Position numbers and translations under genes: made by a program | Shown: piece after piece, positions 57,355-64,000 of the stretch | Numbering within the stretch: position 1 is the stretch's first letter | Layout of the letters: each line of letters opens with the position of its first letter | The notes under the pieces: model-generated | What the model was told of the DNA's origin: nothing | Seen by the model: the letters and a program-made list of their open reading frames with translations, nothing else | Database searches by the model: none | From: Nocardiopsis sp. YSL2 | Lineage (GTDB): Bacteria; Actinomycetota; Actinomycetes; Streptosporangiales; Streptosporangiaceae | DNA: 64,000 nucleotides | Direction: 5' to 3' | Assembly: GCF_030555055.1 (NCBI RefSeq) | Contig: NZ_JAMOAO010000001.1 | Location: 4,712,001-4,776,000 of the forward strand

Positions 57355-57724
57355 CCCACCCGTCGCCCGCCACCGCCCTCAACGGAGAGCCTTCGGCTCC
57401 GGTTCGCCCACCCGTCGCCCACCACCGCCCACGCGGCGCTTCGCGAAGGGGTGGGCTACCGCCCTCAACGGAGAGCCTTCGGCTCCGGTTCGCCCACGCG
57501 CCGCCCGCCACCGCCCACCCGGGCGTGGCGGGCGGCGTGCTTCCACCCCCGGCGAAGGGGCTTGGCCCCAGCCCTGTCGGGGCTCCTCGGGCGCCCCGAT
57601 AGGATCTCGGACAGATCGACCCGCCCGCCAGGGTCGTGCGGAGGCCGGGCAGACCCGCCTCCCGCCCGAGCGAACACGGGCCGGTCCGCGATCACGCGGA
57701 GCGGCCCGCCCCGAGGAAAGGTCC
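57355..57724 (+). repeat. Intergenic region with a 40-bp exact direct repeat
   Basis: A 40-bp unit occurs at 57372-57411 and 57458-57497. It includes CTCAACGGAGAGCCTTCGG and can fold as GAGCC-TTC-GGCTC. Flanking CCCACCCGTCGCCC(G/A)CCACCGCC copies extend the similarity. No gene is supported in these 370 bp. The two copies separate paralogous genes, so they may be relics of the duplication, terminators, or a small dispersed repeat; other genomic copies would decide. Confidence 0.8.
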
Positions 57725-58849
57725 ATGGTGTCCCCTTCCGAACCGCCGGCGTCCGGCTCCGTGGGACGTCGCAGGAGAAGCAGCGAGCCCGGCGACGTGC
57801 CGGCCGGCCGGCCGCGCCGGGGCCAAGCGGATGCGTCGGCCGCGGCCGAGGACGACGGCCAGTCCCGGCGGACGGGAGGACGCCGCCGTGCCGGAGGCCG
57901 CCGGAAGAAGGAGGCGCGGCGCGGCCGCCCCCTGCTCTTCGCCCTCGCGGGCGTGCTGGTCGTCGCCCTCATCGGTGTCGGAGTCGTCTTCTACCTGCGA
58001 TCCGGCTCCGAGGAGGGCGGATCCTCGCCCGTCCGAACACGGCCCGCCGCCTACCAGGTCGTCGACAGCGGCAACATGAACACCGTCCTGGCCACCCGTG
58101 AGGCCGACTCACGGGTGCTCAACGAGGGCGAGCTGTTCGAGCGCCGCAACACCGAGATCTCCAGCCAGAGCCTCGAGTTCGCGCTGCGCGACTCCGACCT
58201 GACCGAGGACTGCTCGCAGGCCGTGTGGGGCCAGGACGCCCGGGACGCCCTCGCCGCGGCCGACTGCGTCCAGGCGGGCCGCGCCACCTACGTCTCCGAC
58301 ACCTACTTCGGCGTGGCCGCCGTGTTCAACCTCGGCGACGTCGAGGGGAGCCGCGCCGTCGCCGCCGCGATGGCCGAACCCGAGGACGCCGCCGGAGGCG
58401 AGGGGGAGGACGCCGAGGCGGCGCCCGAGACCGGATTCGTCGTCCCGCCCTCGGGCGAGGAGCCCTTCAACCGGCTCGGTGAGGGCTACAGCGCCGCCGA
58501 CGCCATCATCAGCGGCCACTACCTCGTCGTCGTGTGGGTGCAGCCGACCGGTTCGGAGTCGGTCGAGGACCGGGTCAGCCTGTCCAGCCCGCTGGTCGCG
58601 CTCGCCAACTTCCGCGACCCGCTCTACCGGCGCATGGTGGACCTGCGCGGGGACGAGTCGGCGGAAGGCACCGACGGCACGACCGAGGGCGCCGTCCCCG
58701 ACGGCACGGGGACCACGGAGGGGACGACCGGGGGCACGGTTCCCGAGGGCACGACGGACGGCACCGGCACCGGAACTGGCACGACGGACGGCACGGGCAC
58801 GACCGAGGGCACCGTCCCCGACGGCACCGGTACGACCGGTACCGAGTAG
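57725..58849 (+). CDS. Membrane-anchored protein of unknown function, paralogue 2 (374 aa)
   Basis: A basic disordered N-terminus (residues 1-65), one helix at about residues 67-91, then an extracytoplasmic domain matching paralogue 1: SLEFALRDSDLTEDCSQAVWGQDARDALAAADC has the same Cys-x17-Cys spacing, and GFVVPPSGEE...GHYLVVVWVQ matches the second block. The last 60 residues are a Gly/Thr-rich low-complexity tail encoded by short tandem repeats. Function unknown; possibly cell-envelope associated. Confidence 0.78.
   Translation: MVSPSEPPASGSVGRRRRSSEPGDVPAGRPRRGQADASAAAEDDGQSRRTGGRRRAGGRRKKEARRGRPLLFALAGVLVVALIGVGVVFYLRSGSEEGGSSPVRTRPAAYQVVDSGNMNTVLATREADSRVLNEGELFERRNTEISSQSLEFALRDSDLTEDCSQAVWGQDARDALAAADCVQAGRATYVSDTYFGVAAVFNLGDVEGSRAVAAAMAEPEDAAGGEGEDAEAAPETGFVVPPSGEEPFNRLGEGYSAADAIISGHYLVVVWVQPTGSESVEDRVSLSSPLVALANFRDPLYRRMVDLRGDESAEGTDGTTEGAVPDGTGTTEGTTGGTVPEGTTDGTGTGTGTTDGTGTTEGTVPDGTGTTGTE
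58660..58846 (+). repeat. Short tandem-like repeats coding for a Gly/Thr tail
   Basis: The 3' end of paralogue 2 is built from variants of GACGGCAC(G/C)... units, giving repeated DGT, TTEG and GTGT peptides. Such arrays change length by slippage, so tail length may vary between strains. Confidence 0.7.
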
Positions 58850-58864
58850 CACCGCGACGCCCCT

Positions 58865-58947
58865 CCGGCCGCCGACCCGCACGGGTCGGCGGCCGGCCGC
58901 GTGTGCGGCCCGTGAACCCGGACCGAGGTCCGGGTCGGTCCGGGTTC
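58865..58947. terminator. Two strong hairpins between convergent genes
   Basis: CCGGCCGCCGACCC/GGGTCGGCGGCCGG (58865-58896, 14-bp stem, 4-nt loop) and GAACCCGGACC/GGTCCGGGTTC (58914-58947, 11-bp stem). They separate paralogue 2 from the convergent BpsA-like gene and can serve both. Confidence 0.8.
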
Positions 58948-58960
58948 GCAGGAACGCCGG

Positions 58961-60697
58961 CTACACGTCTCCGATCCGCGCCAGCAGGTCCTCGGCGACC
59001 CCGCGCAGCTCGGCGAACCGGTGCTCGGGCAGGTCGAGCAGACTGTGCCCCGCCAGCCACCCCGGCGCCGACGCCACCGCGTGCCGCGCCGTGCGCTTGT
59101 TGACGGGCCGCGCCAGCCGCGCCGACACCTCGATCAGGCCGCCGCGCAACGTGGACGTCAGCGTTCCGTGCGCCCGCTCCTGCACGTGCGCCAGCAGTCG
59201 GTCGGCCGCCGCCTCGGCGTCGTTCTCCGGACGCCGCATGAGCCGCACCGCGGTCAGGTCGGACCGGCCGAAGCCGCGCAGGAACCGCACCCGGAAGCGC
59301 GGCTCCAGCATCGCGCGCAGAGCCCGCTGGCCCGCCTCGTCGCGAACGCACGCCGCGGAGGAGGGCACCAGCACGTACACGGCGTCGGTGGTCGAGGCCA
59401 GCGCCGCGCGCGCCGCCAGGCGCTCCCACCCCCCGGTGAGATTGACCACCGCGTACCCCGCCGCCGGGGCGGGGGAATCCATCCACGTCGAGAGCCGGAC
59501 CCGGCCTCCCCGCGTCACCTCGGCGGGCCACTCGCCCACCAGCGTCGGATCACCCGGGTCGGCGGGACCCACCAGGTCCTCGGCCGCCCTGGCGGTCACG
59601 CTCAGCGCCGTCTCGGAGTCCAGTCCGCCCTTGGCCTCCTTGGCGTTGGCGCCCTGGCTGTACACGCGCGCGACCTCGTCCGTGCCGCCGGGGGGTGTGC
59701 GCGAGAGCGGGCGCAGGACGTACAGGTCCGAGGCGGCCCCGATCGACTCGGCCGCCTGGTAGCGGTTGAAGTCCGGCCACAGCGACTCCACCAGCAGGTC
59801 CATGCGCAGCAGCCGGGCCTGCGTGGTCGCGGCCAGGCGGGGCGTGGCCTCGCTCGCTCCGTAGGCCAGCAGGATCCGTCCCCTGCGGGGGTCGGTCATG
59901 CCCTCCATGCCCCGCCGCACGAACAGCTCCACCCCGTCGGGGGTGTAGGGCGGGTCGGTGAACACCAGGTCGGCGCCGCCCCGGACCGTCGAGGGCAGCC
60001 CCAGCCGCAGGTCGGCGGCGTGCGTGCGCACCGACAGCCCCAGCGAGTCCGCCAACGCGTCGATGTGGGCCAGGACGCGCTCGTCGACGTCCACGACCTC
60101 CGCGCGTGTGCTGGGGGAGACCAGGGCCAGGGCCACCGAGGTGAGGTCGTGGTCGCCCACACACAGCACCGTGCGGTCGGACAGGTCGAAGCGGGTGGTC
60201 AGGAACAGGGCGCGGCGCAGCGCCGTCTCGGCTGTCGCGGTGACGTGGTCCAGGTCCAGGTCCGACTCGGGGCCCTCGGCGACGGCCCGCGCCAGCTCGG
60301 CCGCGCCGCGGGCGTGCCGCGCCAGCAGATGCGCCACCGGGTCGGCCAGCTCGTCCGTGGAGGCGCCGGAGTAGTCGGCGGGCCGGGCCAGCCGGACGCG
60401 GCCCCGCCCCTCACCGGCCTCGGCGACCAGCTCACCGGCCTCGTCCAGCCCGCGCAGCAGCCCCGCCACGACCGAGTGGGCGACAGCGCTGGCGCGCACG
60501 AGGTCGTTGGAGCTCCACCAGCGCCCGTCGGACAGCAGGGCCAGCACCCGGCGCGGGCGCGGGGCGTCCACGCCGTAGGCGTGCAGCAGCCGGTAGGCCG
60601 CCTCGGGAAGCGGAGGTGCCACCGCGCCCGTCGGAAGGTCGTCGGGGCGCGCGGCGCCGGAGTCGTCGGCGCCGGGGGAAGTCGCATGTCCTGCCAT
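58961..60697 (-). CDS. BpsA-like bis-aminopropyl spermidine synthase family protein (578 aa)
   Basis: An N-terminal winged helix (RLLHAYGVDAPRPRRVLALLSDGRWWSSNDLVRASAVAHSVVAGLLRGL) is followed by a Rossmann aminopropyltransferase domain. The BpsA-type catalytic loop GDDDLTS appears as GDHDLTSVAL (about residue 181), and DLVFTDPPYTPDGVELF follows near 245. Archaeal and thermophile BpsA adds aminopropyl groups to spermidine. The last 240 residues, starting around residue 340, form an extra domain beyond the minimal enzyme. The ATG lies 6 nt after GACGAT with no Shine-Dalgarno. Actual substrate in a mesophile is unknown. Confidence 0.85.
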   Translation of the reverse strand: MAGHATSPGADDSGAARPDDLPTGAVAPPLPEAAYRLLHAYGVDAPRPRRVLALLSDGRWWSSNDLVRASAVAHSVVAGLLRGLDEAGELVAEAGEGRGRVRLARPADYSGASTDELADPVAHLLARHARGAAELARAVAEGPESDLDLDHVTATAETALRRALFLTTRFDLSDRTVLCVGDHDLTSVALALVSPSTRAEVVDVDERVLAHIDALADSLGLSVRTHAADLRLGLPSTVRGGADLVFTDPPYTPDGVELFVRRGMEGMTDPRRGRILLAYGASEATPRLAATTQARLLRMDLLVESLWPDFNRYQAAESIGAASDLYVLRPLSRTPPGGTDEVARVYSQGANAKEAKGGLDSETALSVTARAAEDLVGPADPGDPTLVGEWPAEVTRGGRVRLSTWMDSPAPAAGYAVVNLTGGWERLAARAALASTTDAVYVLVPSSAACVRDEAGQRALRAMLEPRFRVRFLRGFGRSDLTAVRLMRRPENDAEAAADRLLAHVQERAHGTLTSTLRGGLIEVSARLARPVNKRTARHAVASAPGWLAGHSLLDLPEHRFAELRGVAEDLLARIGDV

Positions 60698-61272
60698 GCG
60701 ACGATCGTCCCACGTTCGCGCCGGTCCGCCGCCGCGCTGGTCAGACGGCCGGCGAACGATGAGGGAGATATCACCCCCACACAGTCTTCGTCCCCACTTG
60801 GGTGTGGCGTTAACAGCGGGGTAATGTGTGAACGCGGTCCACGCCGTCCGCGTGCCCAGGATGAGGCCACCGTCCCCGGTCGGTGTCTTTATCCACTTTG
60901 GGAGGTTTACCGGGGTTCCCTCGTGGAAAAACCGGCAAAGCCAGCTCTCATCGGACACACCAGTTCCGAGAGAGACCGTGTCACCTCCAGGAGGCGGCAC
61001 ACCGCGCGACCAACGACGTAGCGCGGCCGCACCTGGTCTAGACCTGCGATTCGCATCGCGGCTTGACCGGCATGTATAAGAGAACCTGCCCGAACGAAGG
61101 CGACCCAGCCGACACCGGCGCCACGAGGACGTGGACGCAACGCAGGTGACGGACAGGCGCCCACCCGATGGGCCACCGCCCCTCACGGGCGACACAACTC
61201 GATCACGCAGCAGGGCCAATGTCGTCCCGGATGCGCTTTTCACGAAGCCGACGAAAGACGACAGGAGGGTAG
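60698..61272 (+). other. Long leader region upstream of gltB, no gene seen
   Basis: 575 bp between two divergent genes. A TATAAG box lies at 61075-61080, about 190 bp before the gltB start. A less GC-rich stretch near 60810-60960 includes GTTAACAGCGGGGTAATG, vaguely like a GlnR half-site pair, but the match is poor. ORFs here have no family support. No known riboswitch was recognised. Confidence 0.5.
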
Positions 61273-64000
61273 ATGCCTGCTGCTCAGGTGCGGCGTTCGT
61301 CCGTCCGAACGAACGCGGAAACCACTTCCCAGGGCCTGTACGACCCCGCCTTTGAGCACGACGCCTGCGGTGTGGGCTTCGTAGCCGACCTCACTGGACG
61401 TCGTAGCCACGACATCGTCGAGAAGGCGCTCACGGTCCTCCGCAACCTCGACCACCGCGGAGCCGCCGGAGCCGACCCCGACGACGGCGACGGCGCGGGC
61501 ATCCTCACGCAGATCCCGCACGAGCTCTACACCGAGGTCTGCGACTTCGCGCTCCCCGAGGCCGGCGCCTACGCCACCGGGATCGCCTTCCTGCCCTCCG
61601 ACGCCGCCGAGCGCACCGCCGCCGTGGAAGCCATCGACGCCATCGTCGCCGACGAGGGCCTGACCGTCCTCGGCTGGCGCGAACTACCCTTCGAGCCCCA
61701 GTACAGCGGCCCCGCCGCCCGGCAGGCCATGCCCTACTTCGGCCAGCTCTTCATCACCGGCACCGAGGGCACCGCCACCGAAGGCCTCACCGGCATCGCC
61801 CTGGAGCGCTACGCCTACTGCGTCCGCAAGCGCGCCGAGCACGAGACCGACGTCTACTTCCCGAGCCTGTCCCCGCGCACCATCGCCTACAAGGGCATGC
61901 TCACCACCCCGCAGCTGGAGCCGTTCTTCCCCGACCTGTCCGACCGGCGCTACGCCTCCGGTCTGGCCCTGGTCCACTCCCGGTTCTCCACCAACACGTT
62001 CCCGTCCTGGCCCCTGGCCCACCCGTTCCGCTACGTCGCGCACAACGGTGAGATCAACACGGTCAAGGGCAACCGGAACATGATGCGGGCCCGCGAGGCC
62101 AAGCTCGCCACCGACCTCATCCCCGGCGACCTCGACCGGATCTTCCCGATCGTCGACCCCGACGACTCCGACACCGCGTCCTTCGACGACGCCCTGGAGC
62201 TCCTGCACCTGGGCGGACGCTCCCTGCCGCACGCGGTGCTCATGATGATCCCCGAGCCGTGGGAGAACCACACCGAGATGGACCCGGCCGTCCGGGCCTT
62301 CTACGAGTTCCACTCCACCCTCATGGAGCCCTGGGACGGACCCGCCTCGGTGTCCTTCACCGACGGCACCCTCGTCGGCGCCGTCCTGGACCGCAACGGC
62401 CTGCGCCCCGGGCGCTACTGGGTCACCGAGGACGGCCTCGTCGTCCTGGCCAGCGAAGCCGGTGTCCTGGACATCGACCCCGCCGCCATCGTGCGCAAGG
62501 GACGCCTCCAGCCCGGCCGCATCTTCGTCGTCGACACCGCCCAGGGGCGGATCATCGAGGACGAGGAGCTCAAGGCCGAACTCGCCGCCGAACACCCCTA
62601 CCAGGAGTGGATCGACTCCGGCCTGGTCCGCCTCGGCGACCTGCCGGACGCCCAGCCCGCCCCGGTGAGCGACCTCAACCTCTCCCAGCAGGTGTTCGGC
62701 TACACCGAGGAGGAACTGCGGATCCTGCTCACCCCGATGGCCCGCACCGGCGCCGAACCCATCGGTTCCATGGGCACCGACACCCCGGTCGCGGCGCTCT
62801 CCGACCGCTCGCGCCAGCTCTTCGACTACTTCTCGCAGAACTTCGCGCAGGTCACCAACCCGCCGCTGGACGCCATCCGCGAGGAGATGGTCACCAGCCT
62901 GTCCACCCTGCTCGGCGCCGAGGGCAACCTCCTCAAGGCCGAAGCCGGAGACACCCGGCGCCTCGTGCTGCCCACCCCGGTCGTCGACCAGGCCGAACTC
63001 GCCGCCATCGTCGCCGCGGGCCGCACCACCCCGGCGCTGAAGACCTTCACCGTCGACGGCACCTACCCCGTCGACGGCGGCGGCGACGCGCTCTCCGCCC
63101 GCCTGGACGAACTCAACGACGAGGTGTCGGCCGCCATCGCCGACGGCGCCCGCATCCTCGTGCTCAGCGACCGCGGGGCCGACGCCGCGCGCGCACCCAT
63201 CCCGTCGCTGCTGCTCACCGGATCCATCCACCACCACCTGGTACGCGAGAAGACCCGCACCGAGGTCGGCCTCCTCGTCGAGGCCGCCGACGTACGCGAG
63301 TGCCACCACGTCGCCCTCCTGATCGGCTACGGCGCCTCCGCGGTCAACCCGTACCTGGCCCTGGCCACCGTCCGCGACCTGGTCGAGCGCGGCACCATCG
63401 GCGGCATCGACGCCGACACCGCCGTCCGCAACACCGTCAAGGCCTACGGCAAGAGCGTCCTGAAGATCATGTCGAAGATCGGCGTGTCCACGGTCAGCTC
63501 CTACACCGGAGCCCAGATCTTCGAGGCCCTCGGACTGGGCCAGGAGGTCATCGACCGCTGCTTCACCGGCACCACCTCCCGCCTGGGCGGCGTCGGCTTC
63601 GACGTCCTCGCCGAAGAGGTCGCCATCCGCCACCGCCGCGCCCACACCGCCAACGCCAACGCGCACCGGCGCCTGGAGGTCGGCGGCGAGTACCAGTGGC
63701 GCCGCGAGGGCGAACCGCACCTGTTCAGCCCCGAGACGGTCTTCAAGCTCCAGCACTCCACCCGCACCCGCGCCTACGAGATCTTCAAGGAGTACACCTC
63801 CAAGGTCGACGACCAGGCCGAGAAGCTCATGACCCTGCGCGGACTCTTCCGCCTCAAGGAGGGCGTGCGCGAACCGATCCCCGTCGACGAGGTCGAACCC
63901 GTCTCCGAGATCGTCAAGCGCTTCTCCACCGGCGCCATGTCCTACGGCTCCATCTCCGCCGAGGCACACGAGACCCTCGCCATCGCGATGAACCGCCTCG
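61273..64000 (+). CDS. gltB: Glutamate synthase large subunit, 3' end beyond the window
   Basis: Makes glutamate from 2-oxoglutarate and glutamine-derived ammonia. About 909 codons visible. A short propeptide (about 27 residues) precedes the N-terminal nucleophile Cys in HDACGVGFVADLTGR. The class II amidotransferase domain continues with LDHRGAAGADPDDGDGAGIL, HSRFSTNTFPSWPLAHPFRYVAHNGEINT; the central domain contains LHHHLVR-like SIHHHLVREKTRTEVGLLVE; the FMN domain begins at RFSTGAMSYGSISAEAHE. The Fe-S cluster lies off the end. ATG follows CAGGAGGG. GltD is not in view. Confidence 0.97.
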   Translation, partial: MPAAQVRRSSVRTNAETTSQGLYDPAFEHDACGVGFVADLTGRRSHDIVEKALTVLRNLDHRGAAGADPDDGDGAGILTQIPHELYTEVCDFALPEAGAYATGIAFLPSDAAERTAAVEAIDAIVADEGLTVLGWRELPFEPQYSGPAARQAMPYFGQLFITGTEGTATEGLTGIALERYAYCVRKRAEHETDVYFPSLSPRTIAYKGMLTTPQLEPFFPDLSDRRYASGLALVHSRFSTNTFPSWPLAHPFRYVAHNGEINTVKGNRNMMRAREAKLATDLIPGDLDRIFPIVDPDDSDTASFDDALELLHLGGRSLPHAVLMMIPEPWENHTEMDPAVRAFYEFHSTLMEPWDGPASVSFTDGTLVGAVLDRNGLRPGRYWVTEDGLVVLASEAGVLDIDPAAIVRKGRLQPGRIFVVDTAQGRIIEDEELKAELAAEHPYQEWIDSGLVRLGDLPDAQPAPVSDLNLSQQVFGYTEEELRILLTPMARTGAEPIGSMGTDTPVAALSDRSRQLFDYFSQNFAQVTNPPLDAIREEMVTSLSTLLGAEGNLLKAEAGDTRRLVLPTPVVDQAELAAIVAAGRTTPALKTFTVDGTYPVDGGGDALSARLDELNDEVSAAIADGARILVLSDRGADAARAPIPSLLLTGSIHHHLVREKTRTEVGLLVEAADVRECHHVALLIGYGASAVNPYLALATVRDLVERGTIGGIDADTAVRNTVKAYGKSVLKIMSKIGVSTVSSYTGAQIFEALGLGQEVIDRCFTGTTSRLGGVGFDVLAEEVAIRHRRAHTANANAHRRLEVGGEYQWRREGEPHLFSPETVFKLQHSTRTRAYEIFKEYTSKVDDQAEKLMTLRGLFRLKEGVREPIPVDEVEPVSEIVKRFSTGAMSYGSISAEAHETLAIAMNRL

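Noticed and set aside
57355..57724. CRISPR-like array
   Set aside because: Only two copies, with unrelated spacing and no cas genes nearby.
61684..63969. 761-codon open frame antisense to gltB
   Set aside because: Composition (Gly/Val/Asp-rich) and overlap with the intact gltB show it is a codon-bias shadow.

Overview
The window is chromosomal DNA from a high-GC actinomycete. Gene order matches the conserved Streptomyces/Nocardiopsis core: ileS, TraR, lspA, rluD, then dnaE, then hisD-C-B-H-priA-hisF, hisI, trpC-B-A, lgt and gltB. Protein flavour (DUF397/Scr1-type regulators, CD225-DUF2752 modules, CGNR regulators) and very high GC suggest a Nocardiopsis-like organism; this is inference, since no rRNA is present. 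I saw no tRNA, rRNA, CRISPR, insertion sequence or prophage.

Layout: (1) 1-4860, the 3'-truncated isoleucyl-tRNA synthetase on the minus strand behind a T-box leader, then a divergent run to rluD. (2) 4.9-17.4 kb, an accessory stretch between rluD and dnaE: aminoglycoside-phosphotransferase-like kinase, EamA/LysR pair, an acetolactate-synthase-like enzyme behind an AzlCD branched-chain amino acid exporter and an AraC regulator, chorismate mutase behind an attenuator-like leader, a nuclease/phosphatase, and an Scr1/DUF397 regulatory cassette with a decayed DUF397 copy. (3) dnaE. (4) 21-34.4 kb, a second accessory stretch: CGNR regulator with a clear operator, FadD-type acyl-CoA synthetase, YbaK, then a seven-gene neighbourhood (flavin reductase, NCS1 permease, PucR regulator, NodB-fold deacetylase, DUF1989 protein, amidase) that looks like a nitrogen-compound catabolic locus of unknown substrate, then ferritin. 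(5) 34.7-53 kb, histidine and tryptophan biosynthesis, interrupted by a peptidoglycan-binding protein, a heterodimeric ABC exporter, a SIS-domain protein and a CD225-DUF2752-CD225 module. (6) 53.3-64 kb, a MauE/DsbA redox pair, lgt, two paralogous membrane-anchored proteins separated by a 40-bp direct repeat, a BpsA-like aminopropyltransferase and the 5' part of gltB.

How they work together: HisA activity comes from PriA, which in actinobacteria also supplies TrpF activity; no trpF or trpE lies in this trp cluster. Several amino acid genes carry RNA-level control visible in sequence: an Ile T-box on ileS, a leaderless leader peptide plus terminator before chorismate mutase, and a Trp-containing leader peptide between trpC and trpB. 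Many starts lack a Shine-Dalgarno and instead sit 6-7 nt after a TANNNT -10 box, the signature of leaderless transcripts.

The items most worth follow-up are the PucR/DUF1989/deacetylase/amidase catabolic locus with its perfect 9+2+9 palindrome, the two leader-peptide regions, and the CD225-DUF2752 module inside the trp cluster.
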